From assembly GCA_030248225.1 (NCBI GenBank), contig JASANE010030220.1, forward strand, positions 46,942 through 110,941: 64,000 bases of DNA, in the 5' to 3' direction. The translations under genes were made by a program, and so were the position numbers. The notes beneath the pieces were generated by a model. It searched no databases, was not told the origin of the DNA, and worked only from the letters and a program-made list of their open reading frames with translations. This DNA is from Trileptium ribeirensis (taxonomy: Eukaryota; Nematoda; Enoplea; Enoplida; Thoracostomopsidae). Of the stretch, positions 36,853 through 49,356 are shown piece by piece (position 1 is the stretch's first letter; the number at the start of each line of letters is the position of its first letter).

Positions 36853-37126
36853 TTAACCCTTTCCCCCATGAATTGATGTGCATTTCGTGGAACGTTGAAG
36901 AAACTTTTGCCTCAGGGGCCGACTGGACCAGGTTTGATTGATTGCCAGCCTTTTACGGTGGCTACTGTGGAATTTATTAGCTGTTAACTCGTTTAGCAAC
37001 ATTACAAAGTCATCCAATAAAACTACGTACGTGCAAACGTACAGCCCACGTCAAACTCAACTAGTTATAATTATCAATTATTAATGCGCGCTACATCAAA
37101 TGTGAGACAGTGTGCGGGTTTATTAA
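36853..37126. mobile_element. TTAA-type short element, tRNA-cored family
   Basis: It starts TTAACCCTTTCCCCCATGAA and ends GTGCGGGTTTATTAA. It shares GAATTGATGTGCATTTCGTG with the cluster at 59.9-60.7 kb. TTAA occurs at both ends, which suggests a TTAA target. The interior has decayed compared with the other copies. Confidence 0.55.
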
Positions 37127-37149
37127 GCGAATAATACTCTAAATTTTGA

Positions 37150-37301
37150 TTGACCCTTTTCGCCATATATAGGCATTGTTGCTCAACTCGTTAAGGAACC
37201 TCACAAAGCCAGCTAAAAAGATGCAGTTGATCACAAACACATTTAGTGCATCGTTTCGCAATGTGCGCTGTACCAAATGTTAGACATGCGGATAGGGTTG
37301 A
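37150..37301. mobile_element. TTAA-type short element, shortened copy
   Basis: It begins TGACCCTTTTCGCC and ends GCGGATAGGGTTGA. GTTGCTCAACTCGTTAAGGA, ACCTCACAAAGC and TTTAGTGCATCG match the right half of the 60-kb copies. The tRNA-like part is deleted. Confidence 0.55.
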
Positions 37302-38049
37302 GATTTAGGCCAAAGTCAAGTTGGGCGTGACGGTTTATGTTTAAAAGTAACATCTTAGTTCAGATGATGGCAGCCCCGAACTAGCCTTATGCTCAGCATA
37401 GGGGTTACATCGGAGCCTTTGCTTAAAACCAGGCTTAGTATATCGCGGACGGAATAACTTGGATATAATTTAGGCCCTTCAGCTTGACATTGTTAATACA
37501 TATTCGGCAAGTAATTCAGAATAGTCATCACTAAGAATTGGTTGTTTTGAAAAATTTGTTTGATGGAGCACGGTTTTAAAGGTTTAAACTACCGTTTATA
37601 GTGCTATAACGTAGCCTATAGTTCTATTTAGTGAGTAAAGACGATATATTAAAAATTCAAAATACTAATTTGCTCGTTCCGTATCACGTTTAGCGTCTTG
37701 AGATTTTGCTTATACTAATGCGCCTTTTACAACTTGTAGTTATATTCAACACAGCAGGTTGGCCCTAATGCGTGAATTATTTTATTTTAAAGCGTATATG
37801 TTCTCACAAATGGTTCGAATGGTTACAGTGCCAGCTGGTGTGTAACAGGTCTTGATACTGGAAGGTATGAAAAATGCTTCTGTTCTATAACGGTTCAAAA
37901 ATGTGTGTTTTCCCCAATAAAATCATATGTTATTTGAATTGACGCAAATGGTATTGTGCCGTAAGAAAATTTATAAAACCTAAAATCAGTATTTCACATG
38001 GAAGACTATTGCATACCTCCAGGCAGGCATTGCTTTCGGAAATATTTTT

Positions 38050-38300
38050 ATCATATGTACTAGGGCCAGTTCTGGCCCAAGAGATCCCAGCTGCATTACA
38101 TGTTTCTTGCTGTGATGCCCGGCTTCCACGACTCCCCGGTCTCCTACTAGACCACCTAAGAGAATTGCGTAGCTTAGCAGCCTGCCGGCGGGTTCACCAG
38201 GATGTTCAGCCTGGCTCCTGTATCGGCCGACGTGCCTAGTAGTATGAAGGTCCCCCGGAGGGAGGGTCAACCCTTAGGCCTGCTCACAGGTAATAATGCT
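38050..38300. repeat. Dispersed GC-rich repeat, copy B
   Basis: The reverse complement reads TTATTACCTGTGAGCAGGCC, GGTTGACCCTCCCTCCGGGG, then CATCCTGGTGAACCCGCC and AGTCGTGGAAGCCGGG. It pairs with 47435-47690 (opposite orientation) over about 240 bp and, more weakly, with 26975-27145. Function unknown; probably part of an old transposon. Confidence 0.6.
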
Positions 38301-41300
38301 GGACCGTCTTTCCCTCATTAGCCTGGAATTTCTCATGTTCTTAAGTTCCGATGGCCTAGTAATACGGGAGCGTGACTCCCTACGGGCCTTTGTTGTCGAG
38401 TTGTAGCACTAGGGGAGCTGCCTCCAGGCCCGTTTATCTCATCTAGTTTGGTAAATAATGAATCGACCATCCTATGCAAACTGAAAGCTAAATACATGTA
38501 AAATACAGTAAATGCTTTGAGGACGTGACGGCTCATGACCGTGTCATCTGAAATCCCTAATGCCAAGTTACCACTCTATCCGTTGCCTACAAGGTTTGAC
38601 CTAGATGTTATTGCGTTGTCCTTTAATAATACTAGATATCGCCAGTATATTAAATGAACACTTCAACCATTTATTGATTGTACATGGAACACGAACGAAG
38701 TTAACGTAATATTTTATTCACTGCGAAAATCAAAATACCACGCATTTTACCAGAGATAAATTATCTATCCGGAGATAAAATTTTGTTATTCTCGGATACA
38801 GATTTTGTTACTTTCGGGCCTTGATGCACCTAGCGAAATGATCCTGTTTTTCAGCCTGTCCCAACTTAAATATCCGAGTACGTGTGTGAAATATACCTTA
38901 TTGACATTCGATGCCTAGAACTCATTATTCTTCATAGTTACACTCGGTTATCGGGTTTTGGGAGGTTGGAGCCGCCTACGAGCATCCTAATTCAACCACG
39001 AACTAATTCCCTATTTTGTACAAAACTGTGAACGCCGAGACGGGAGGGGTGCCAGCAGGGTACAGGGATCAGGAAGCCAAGCCGTATCTCCTGATCACAG
39101 GGCGACGTTGTGTGCCTTCCTCCTATCGACTACTAAAATGTGAGTTCGACGAGGATCTCCACCGTGGAGGCACGGTTAGGGAGTCGACTTCCTAAAATTG
39201 TTTTTATTAGCGGAAAAGGCTCAGTTACAAGGGAGCGACTTAAGCTAACTTCGAACCTCGCAACGCTCGCAGTCGACTCCAGTCCTTCCTGTTCTACACG
39301 CTACCTTCGCATTTCATACCAGTTATATCCTATCCATGTCCGTAGTCGTTTGCATCACTCCGTGATCCTACCCTCTGAGCGAATAGCTTTCGCGCGAAGA
39401 GAAAGTCAACCCGGCACTGGGTTTACGTGGGTTGAGAAACGTAAAATTCTCGCATCTCATGCAAACCATTACGATCCGTCTTTATTCCTATCTAGTCCAA
39501 AATTCCTTACATTCCAGCATAAAGTTTCATTACGACCGGAGCCAATCGCGCCTCACCTTCGTATGAAAATAAAAATTCTTGATACTCCCATCGTTTGATA
39601 TCACGTTGAAAATATCCGCATTCACCTGATAAATTTATTGGAAGTCTTTTGATGCTCTAGAACCGCGACAGTGATCGCGACTATCTCTAGGTTCGTGCTC
39701 TATTGTCCTAAATTTTTACCTAGCATACAAGCGAAAACTTGCTTTTGTGTTACTCTCCGGCCAAATATAAAAAAATTTCCCTTTTGAACTACAAGACGCG
39801 TGGCCGTGAATTTTGTGACGTTACCCTTCCTCGTAAACCTTAATAATTCGAATTTTGCAAACATGCTGACACTCGTCGGACCAACTAGAAAATACTCAGA
39901 TAACCGCCCGACAGGTGGGGAACCAGTCGAGCACGTATTGAGACACAATTTTAGCGATTAGTTTAATCAATTTTCTGAAATTTTGTCGGGGCCCGACATC
40001 CCAAAGCTCGCAAGGGAGGCCTTTGCGTAATTGAAAGTAAACGACGAAAACCAGGCGAGGCACTCCTCCTCAGCTGCACGGCGAGAAGCCTCCCTGAATA
40101 AATCCAAAACCCTAAAAGAAAGCGAAAACGCGTCGCAAAACCAAAAGAATTTTGCTGGCGACAACCGCCAAAGAAAAGACGAAAAAACTCGACTAGTCTC
40201 GATGCTAAAACGGGCAGTCTCCTTTTATATCCATATGTCCTTAACGTTTGACAGTTTGATATTTGAAATTTGGCCATTTGTTATAATGCTATAAAGAAAA
40301 TAGTAGGGCCGATACGCGGCCATACAATACCCGGCTTTGGCAATATAAATATACGTAGAGCCTGAGCTTAAGCAGTAAACAGGAATGCAACGATCAATAA
40401 TTATAACCGTGTCGGTGAAGAATGCCCTACTGTTCACAACAATAACCAGATGCTGCCTATACTATTGAATATTTGCCGACGGCTACAGAAGCGAGAAGAT
40501 TTAAGGCCCTTAACGAGGCACATTTAAGCCCAGGGCAGGAAAGACGAAAACAAACTAAACCTCGCGCTGGTCGGCACGAGGTCTCTACATTGATAAAATA
40601 TGTAAGCGCTTCGGGCGCTCGGAATACCTAATGATTTTCGAAGATTATTTAGTATAATTCAACAACCGAGCGAAGTAGGCAGCCGGGGGCGAGATCATGT
40701 CTATGCCCTGGCTGTTCGCCTAGCGATAAAAAGATGACATTTAATGTAATTCTCCTAGGTGGTCTGTTAGGAGCTGTTTTAGGCGTGAGATAAAGAGAAG
40801 TTTGATGTCCTGCGGGGTTTATTGGGGTCCGGCGCGAGTTGTAAGGGGTCGAGGGTCCCGGTTTAAGGTGCAAGAGTTAGTATAGGATCCCGTGGAGGTG
40901 TGGGGTTCCAAAAACTGGGGAGCTTTGGTTGTGACCTTTGCGATCCGAGGCTATAAACTTTGGGCGTTTAAACGCTTAGTTGGGGGTCGCTAGGTACTTA
41001 CGGGTAAGGGATGGATTCTGACCCGAAAGATTGATATCGAAGCCTTAGAAACCCCTAATAATAATTCGGTAACCCTAGATTGCCTATTTTCACAAGAAAA
41101 TTAGGAATTTTCGAATTAGAATCACCCTCTTAAATTAATGTTCCTTTGCAGGCGTCCTCGATCTTTCTGCAAATGCTACACGTTATAAACACAAATTATA
41201 TTATTCCTGCATGCCTGGACAGGTGTTTTTCGAAATTAACGTTTCCAGAAAGATCTTGGTCTCAAATTTCATAAGTCCGGCACCCTGCCGACCAATCCTG

Positions 41301-44300
41301 ACACGCATTACACAACATACATTACAGCACATCAATTGTTATTTATCAGCATAATTATTATTACATCAATATTCCGGATGCGCACCGGGATCAGTCATAG
41401 GGCACCCGGAATCGTAACATTGACCCGGCGGGCGTGAAAAGGTCAACCAATTGTTCCCGACCCATCCGAGTGCGCACCTTATCCCTACAAAACACAATAG
41501 TATAACAGTATAAGCTTTAACATGCTTTTTATCATCCAGGGATCGACCAGATACCAACAAATCGGGGTCATAGATTTCGATTGCGGTGGGAAAATCAACC
41601 CGCACACCTCGGGCGGCTGGAGCGTGATCCCACCAATACAGTATAATAATGACACAATTTTGTTTGATATCAACAATGAATTATGCACGGATCATCTTGA
41701 GGATCACTCTCCACGGGTATCCGATCGCCCTATAGATCCAAATTTGACCCATTTTGTATTATCCCGAATATCGCGGCTAGGGCTAGTATAAAAACTCGGG
41801 CTGTAACAATGTACGTGCTACCTTAGCAACATTAATTGTAAAATTAATGTTTTCTCAAGATCGCCAATATTGGTTAATAGTAATGATATATTAGGAGGAA
41901 AATTCAGGTAATAACCTAGAATTCTGCACAAAAAGGCAAGGCGCTCACAAAATAGAAGTAAAAGTCGAAGATGCCACGTAATTTGGTATATTTTGCAAGT
42001 CTGAAGGTGCTGAAAGGATTATTGGGCGAAGGACCCTAACTTTATAGAGGTCGCAGAAAATGCTTGAAATAGAGTAAATTTTTGCAACAGCATGAAAATA
42101 TACCAGATTATGGGCTCTTGACAGTACGAACTGATCACCGGCGTCGGATCAGGATTCCGAGGGGTCACCGTTATTGTATTGGTTCTCGTTGTGATACTAC
42201 GACGTTTTCATAATCACTATGGGATATGTAACTTTTTGAACACCGAATCGCCTATGAGAGTTGCCGGGTCGACCTTGGAAAGATAAAGCCAAAATTAGAT
42301 GCGTGCTTGAGAAACAAAATTTAACATCAATTTTGACTGGCTGCCTTAAGTTAGGTAGAGTAACCTGGACAGGCAGCAGGTTGCTCTGGCTCAGCTAGGT
42401 ATTTCGTTTGCTATTATAATATGCCAGACATTAATTGGCATTAATCGTTGTTCTTTTTATGTTTGTTCCATGATTGTGCCCGGACGTCCAAAAGGCCACT
42501 ATTGGCCATCATATGTGATAACACCAAGGATTCACATATATACATGTATCATTTATAGTCATGCATTTTGGCCAAGGCAAGCCACGAAAAATAAAAACAC
42601 ACTATGCATGTACGTGACCTTAGGTAACTTCGCTATCGGAATAACATGATTATAGAATCACACCAAATATGCGTAATATTGATATAGCTCAAGCAGTATT
42701 AGGAAAATTTCATGAAGGCAATAAGACTGCCTTGGAAATCAAACTTCTGTAAAGAATTCTAGGCAAAAGTGTCAACAAAAGGTTTATCAAAATTTGTCAG
42801 TAATGGTTTCAAAAAATTTAGCCCGAATTTCTCAATTTATTTTCACAGTTCAATAATTCGAAAGGCGTGCATGAGCCGGTTAGATGTTTTAAAATTGAGA
42901 TACTCCAAAAGCGAGCAAAAAGTTATGTCACGTGCAGCGACAATCCTCCTTGGAATACTTGATTTCTCGATTACACATGAACTACATTGAGAAGAATAAC
43001 GTAGGTCCTAAGAATGTTACTTGAAAGTATTGAGCACGAAAAAGTCAACATGGCAGCGAGTGCCTAAAATGCAACTCGGTTTTAATCATTGAATTTGAAG
43101 AAATGAAGCCGCTTTATGCTTTAGTATTCAAAGTTAGAAAATTAGACCAAGTCTGTTCTTTTATACAAAATGGCCTTCTATAGTGCCGTTTTATAAATTT
43201 ACGCTCAAGCTCCCTGAACCTTAGATTCAATTTCCGGTCATGCTCCATAAGTTTATAATGTTTGAGATAAAATAATTATCATTTAGAATATCAATAGTTG
43301 TCTGAAAGTGGTTATAGGCTAAGTGTTCTTAGTAGAAATCCGACCCTGATGTGAATTTATCACGCAAATTTATTGAGACCTTTAAAGGTATCCATGTATA
43401 GAGACATTTATAGGGACCTAACTTACCAGGAACAAGTGAGCTTAGAGGATCGTAAAATGGTTTGAGTAACTCTGTCAAAATGCTCAAAATCCAAATTTAT
43501 TAAGAAACATTCGTTATTTATCATATTTACCCGAGTTGGTAAAAAGGGAAGCTCACAAAAATACCCTGAGAAAAGTGACCGAAAACGTATCAAAAATGAG
43601 CAAAATTTACGTTATTATCAAATAACTCAAACCTGCGCTCCGCTCAGATACGAACTTCAGTTCAGAGAACTCCACTTAGGTTAATTTCAATCCTTCAGAC
43701 GCACCTACCGAAAAGTTCCAACGCCATAAAAGACCTGATAATTGTCAGTTTTATAAACCTGTCTGACATCCTATAGTGATGTAGTCGGCTCAAACTAATC
43801 TTTCATCCTCTGCAAATCAAAGACATAATGTTAAAATCACGTTGACCTTAGACATGAGGAACCGGCTAAAGAGTAGGCTCTTGAAAATTAAGCCTTATCA
43901 GATCGCTGGATTGACAAGATTCTAAACCATAGTAAAGTTGGCGCAAGTAATTGTAAATTTATAGTGCAATAAATCAATGTGAACATTTCCGTCGTTTGAC
44001 CATTGAATGTATTCGAGGAGAAATTTAGTATAACCTTGTAATTTGGTGTTGGACTCCAGAATGTTCCCGTTGTTAAAAAGTATACCAGTCATTAGAGTAA
44101 CAGTAATTCCGCTAGTTCAAATACTCTTATGTTTAGTCGTACATTTGAAAGTGAAAATTTGAGCCCGGTTAGATCTAAAATTCAAGTCCGGCAATACCAA
44201 ATTTAATAATGGTCCGAACAGAATTTATTTTGCCAGTGCCAGTTCATCTCCGATGAGCCAATATGCTGAACCCGAAAATTATAAAATCCATGCCTTACTT

Positions 44301-47300
44301 GGTCAGGTAGCCCGTCACAAGTCTGTTATAATAACCAGAACTTTTGACCATTAGCAAATGTCTTAAGCGGAATTACAAAAGTTATGCGCGACTAAACTTA
44401 ACCTGCGCCCAACGACTATTTTATGTTGTTTTTTTAGAAAAAATGCGTTAGCGAACTCTATCTTTTGAAGCAAAAATTGGCCATTTTCTGTTCACGAACA
44501 CTCAAATTGTTTATGAACGAAAATTTATCAAAATTTTGATCAAAAAGGGTTGTTATTATTATGTTCGCGAGCAATCGCTGACAAAGTACAGGACCCTTCT
44601 TTTACTTTGTCACATTTACATCGATTGTGTTCGCGAACAACGACAAATCCCCACTGAAAGATTACAGTTGTCATAGAACTGTTATGGACAGATTGCAATT
44701 CACCACTTCTACCCTAATGTAGCCTACGTGGTCCTAGGGGTGTTTAGTCCCACCGTAGATTACACACAACAAAATGTAGGTTGCTATAAGATATACCAAT
44801 GCGAGCACCACGGGCCAATTATTTTGCTAGCTTATTCTTAAGGCCTTAATGTGTCACCAGTTATATGGGATATAGTTTATTACGCACACTACAATAAATT
44901 ACAAATTCTACACACATAAAACAAATAAACGGCTGAACCGTACTCACCCTGATCGCGCAGCTTCTGAGGCCGACTGAGGCCATGATCTAACTACGCAACC
45001 GCATAAATACCCGGGCTTTAAGTCTACTCCGAATTTTCTCCCTATTGATTTCTCTAAGTGATCAAAATTTCATAATAAGTTTTTCATGTTTTACTCTGGT
45101 TCCACTCCCGTAAAATTTCCTCTTTAACATGAGTGAATTTTAGTCGTTAGAGGATAAGTTTTTTGAATTTCCCCGAATTCTTAAGTATAAACAAAATTTA
45201 AGATTTTACATGAAAATCCAAGAGATGCACATATCCGCTAATGTAGGCCTAATGCTTAAGGTACCCAACTCTTACACTCAAATCCGATATATTTAAATTC
45301 TATGCCTTAGGCGCTCATAAACTCTTTTATTTCTAGTACTCCCTTTAGAAACTCTCCTACACTTAGCTAAGTCTTAAACATGCTCCTGCAATCTGTACAA
45401 AATTTTCAACACACAAGCGAATTACATTAAGTGCACAAAGAAACGTAAACACACGACAAATGATACTGGATACATACACTGCGTTCCGACATATAACAAA
45501 TTCATAAACATTATGTATACACACATCGTATAGAGATAAATATATACAATACAAACATTTTTTATACACATTCACAATCAACAACCAAGCACATATTATA
45601 CAGTATATGCTTGACACAGATGATAAACAATGTTAAATAAACGTCCCCATAGTAATATTGCTCATGGGCTAGGTTTGGGAATTCTTGAGCAAGGATAGAA
45701 ATCGTTTTAATATAAACCAGGTAAGGCAAACCACGTCACACTAGCAGTGAATCGAATAGGTTTTCTTGCTTGTTCTGTAACAATGGATACGGATTCGACA
45801 TCGTGTTTTGCAAAATAGGATTGTAAGTGGGCGCGGGTTAAATTTAGTCGCGCATTATGAAGCCATGGTCACGATTTATGAAAACAAAATGTTATCGGAT
45901 ATAGGTCAGCCATATACACAGGGTACAACGTGCGTGCCATGGCAAAGAAAGGAGATAACTCCGCCAGAGTTTAATAGAATGACGACTAGCAAATCAAACC
46001 AAATCCGCATCAAGCAGTCAATACTTAAACCTTCCACCTGAAAGCAAGCTCACATCATAGCTGATCCTAACAAAAAGTAAAATGTTTGTACCAAGGCTAA
46101 AGTCCAAGGCTAATGTTTGTACCAAGATTTGTACCAAATGCTAAGGTCCTTATTAAAGCAATGGTTGCATATAAGTGGCGGTTAATTAGTTTGTGCCAAC
46201 CATTAGCAATGGCTTTAGAACTTGTTAGGCCATAATGCTGATACTATTCCTTAAAAAATTCACACGGAGTAATTAGGACCTCCCAGTCCTTATGGTAGTC
46301 TCAAACAAGCCCGTGAAAGCTAAAACGCTGATAAACCAACACAAAGCTCTAATAATAGATTAGTCGCTTTCTGGTAAGCAATATATTCTGTTGCTCTTAA
46401 AATTATTATCCCGAGTCGAAAATTTTTCCCTAAAACTATGCCCTTAGTCGTTGCCAAACCACGAGTGACGTCATTAATTTACAGCCAATGAGCTAGATAG
46501 CCATCCCTTTTCCGGGATGCCGTTCAAGAATGAGCCCAAAATGGCCCACCGGATAAGTACGTTGTCGTCGACACCGAGATCGTTCGTCCTTAAGATGTGT
46601 CGAGTGACCAAAATAGATTTCTTTTATTCGGTGAGTTTAAATTTAAATTTACCAGCGTTGATAATCTAGACAAACCCATAGATACGCCTATCGGTAAAAG
46701 TTCTGTTGAGACCTATAAAACAAAATAAAACATTGCTACTGACGCAACCGAAGGAGATAAAAAGAAAACTTATACAACGATGACAACGCCCAAAAAAATT
46801 TAGTTTGAGTAAAACTACGATCAGAACTTATTCCCAAAATCCTCTACTTTCCCAAATCTTTCGAAAAGACCCTTTGAGCACATCCGCTAGGAAAAATTGT
46901 ACAGAGGCAGTTTCGAAGGAGTGAATGTGCCATCCAAAAAATTGCTTTGAGCAGTACAGCATTGCCATTCAGCACTTGGTTGTCGTCGGTCATCGAGTTC
47001 CGTTGATCTGAAATCAAAATGATAAAAATAACCAAAACGACTCAGATGTACATTGCCCATTGCAATTTATTACTGTTTATAAGTGCTAATAAGATAGGGG
47101 GTTACTATGCAAAGACAACTGTAAAATTTATAAGCAAAACAAAAGAACCGCAAAAGTTGTAAGTTTTAAGATTTGCTTATATGTACTGTTTCGAGTTTAG
47201 AGTCATCGAAGCAGGCTATTTCTATTCAAGTCTGAGGCAATTGATCCAAATGGGAGCTTACATTGAACACGGAAGAACAGTGCAGCATACTGACAACAAA

Positions 47301-47434
47301 ATGCAGCTGTGAAAATTTGAGGGATAATAAGGTTTAAAACGTAGATCGCCGCCAATAACACAAAGTCAAACTTTTTAGGTACACACAAAAATTCCAGGCT
47401 TGCTTGAGTGAGAGATTGGGAACAACGAGTCGAC
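38301..47434. other. 9.1 kb ORF-poor intergenic region, more GC-rich in its first third
   Basis: The longest open frame is 152 codons (39140-39598), with no recognised homology. At 38900-41800 there is GC-rich sequence with repeated gggtc/gaccc words, probably decayed retroelement. At 44560-44640, GTTCGCGAAC-type palindromes resemble the element at 9439-9978. At 46080-46140, TAATGTTTGTACCAAG is locally duplicated. No gene can be supported. Confidence 0.45.
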
Positions 47435-47690
47435 CTTATTACCTATACATAGGCCTAGTGGTTGACTCTTCCCGGGGGACTACCAATGGATCATACCACG
47501 AAACTAAACACGTACGCCACCGAAAGGGTCAGCCCGAATATCCTGGCGAAGCCCGCCTGCAGCCTGCTGAACTTATCGATTCCCTCGGACTAGGAGCATT
47601 GCCACCTCTCCCTTGAGAGTCGTGGAAGCCGGGTCGTGCGGGCACCGTTGAGTGGGAAGCCGACGGTGCAGCTGGGTGTCTCGTCTTGGC
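47435..47690. repeat. Dispersed GC-rich repeat, copy C (inverted relative to copies A and B)
   Basis: CTTATTACCTATACATAGGC, GGTTGACTCTTCCCGGGGGA, AATATCCTGGCGAAGCCCGC and GAGTCGTGGAAGCCGGG align with the reverse complement of 38050-38300. A 70-codon open frame crosses it but looks incidental. Confidence 0.6.
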
Positions 47691-48049
47691 TATTGGGAGA
47701 GATTTTTGTTTTTAGATTGGTTTCGACCGCATCGAATCGAAGAATTTTCCCTCTAGTACAATTAAACTACTTTTCGGAATGTCATATTTGCCCCAACAGC
47801 GTCTATAATTTGTATATATTAAAAACAATTTAGTTTGATTTAATTTAAGACAGAAGGAGTGTTCAGTCTGCCAAACATTTCGATGCTTGAATGTTTATTT
47901 TTCTGTATTGGATTTATTAAATGCAAAGTGTTACTTTAGCTAACGAAAACGTTTTGTTCATTTCCACTGGTATGTAGAAAAATTAGGCAAACTCTAACTA
48001 AAAAGCTATGTTCGTAAATTTGGCCGTGTCACCTTTACGGACCGGAGGT

Positions 48050-48330
48050 TATATCGTTAGAAACAAAAACATGTTAGAGCGGGGGTTTCGGAGAGGTGGG
48101 CCGGAGAGGTAGATACATATACTCTCTAGCATGGCTATACCTTATCTAAGGTTAATCGATGCGATATCCGGTACAAGTGGGCCAGAGAGTTTAGTATCTG
48201 GACGGTAAAATGTCTGAGAGTAAAGTGTCAGACAAATTCTAAAATATTAGAAGGCTAGAGAGTTCATGTATCTAGCCCCCCAGTTTCTGCCTGACTACTA
48301 GAGAGTTCGAGTATCTAGCAGGGGAAACTG
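48050..48330. repeat. Short repeated word TAGAGAGTTC..GTATCTAGC
   Basis: TAGAGAGTTCATGTATCTAGC-type words occur at about 48253 and 48300 and, in reverse, near 48105. A related AGAGAGTTTAGTATCTGG lies near 48186. Not classified. Confidence 0.45.
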
Positions 48331-48546
48331 GGGCCCGTGGCTGTCAGTCTGCCTTGCTATCGGGCGCGTTCCCCTATGGCGATGGGGATACTGGGACGTG
48401 CTGCGTGCACCCCGGTAGTGAACACAGTTCACCGTGGATCAATGCAGACATAATCTACAAGTCTACTGTACAAGTGCAGCTTTACACTTCAGCCGACATT
48501 GCGCTCATGCATGAAAGGTACTGAATTAAAATTGGATTTGCTTCCT

Positions 48547-48644
48547 ATCCCCGCCGCGGGGATGGGGATCCCCGCGAAATTAAAGTCATCCCCATCCCCA
48601 CCCCATCCCCATGGCGATGGGGATGGGGATCCCCATCCCCATGA
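48547..48644. repeat. Palindromic GGGGAT/ATCCCC array
   Basis: Blocks of GGGGATGGGGATCCCC and its complement alternate, with the self-complementary core GGGGATGGGGATCCCCATCC near 48618-48637. The stretch can form hairpins and G-quadruplex-like structures. It lies about 570 bp before the PPCS start codon. Confidence 0.8.
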
Positions 48645-49169
48645 CAAGCCTGAGGTGGGGGCAGCTACGTGACTTAGGCTTAGTATATGGTCATGTAGAG
48701 ACCTCAGCTAAGGCTTATGCTTAAAATATAGAGAACGGCATAGCAAGCATTTCACGTTCGCCCTTAAAAGTTACATTGGCCGTGAATTTTATAAGAAAAT
48801 AAAAATCGGTTGATGGGGATACAGATCCTCTGTGATGTTATAAACAATCATAAACATAAACATACAGCTCTTTCATGGGCAATACTAGAATGCTAAACTC
48901 GGGGAAATAATTAACACGGTCATAGTTGGAGAAGATAGCTAACTAAGTCACTTTGGGAGGAATTGTTAATTAGACCCTTAATTCCAACTGTGCACAGCCT
49001 TAAATAAACAATCGTTCATGTGTGACGTAAATTTATTGAGTAATTTCGATGAATTTCATTTATTTTTTATGTAATTTAGCGCAGTCTAATTTCTGACCGA
49101 AATCTTAATGCTGAAATTATAAAGAATAATCACTAATTGAATACTGTTATAATGATAGTAAATTTTCAG
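48645..49169. other. Upstream region of PPCS; no clear promoter motif
   Basis: Mixed AT-rich sequence. I see no convincing TATA box, initiator or CpG cluster placed so as to explain transcription start. Confidence 0.4.
49163..49169 (+). promoter_or_regulatory. PPCS: Putative splice acceptor in the PPCS 5' leader
   Basis: AAATTTTCAG ends at 49169, 43 bases before the ATG at 49213, with an in-frame stop just upstream (49159-49161) and no ATG between. It fits the acceptor consensus of the other introns here. It could close a 5' UTR intron or accept a trans-spliced leader; sequence alone cannot decide. Confidence 0.4.
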
Positions 49170-49212
49170 AGAAAGAGAAGCACACTTTATCTGTAACAAT
49201 ACTGTTTCGGCA

Positions 49213-49356
49213 ATGGCGCTGCGGAGATTTAATCCGAAGTTACTTGTTCCTGGTTTTGAGCTGCCTCCGGAAAGTGTGCTGGTTGAGTTGAAACAAAATC
49301 TTGACTTGTTTATCGGTCATCAGTGTAAATGCGGACGACGAATAGCCCTGGTTACG
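49213..49356 (+). CDS. PPCS: PPCS exon 1
   Basis: Forty-eight codons from the ATG to the donor GTTAGT after ACG (phase 0). The first 33 residues are a variable N-terminus; [11 protein letters not shown] begins the conserved Rossmann-type fold. Confidence 0.93.

Noticed and set aside
39140..39598. 152-codon open frame in the intergenic region
   Set aside because: No domain or homology; the local GC-rich composition makes long chance frames more likely, and overlapping frames exist nearby on both strands.
38050..47690. A large LTR element bounded by copies B and C of the GC-rich repeat
   Set aside because: The two copies are inverted, not direct, and no gag or pol sequence was found between them.
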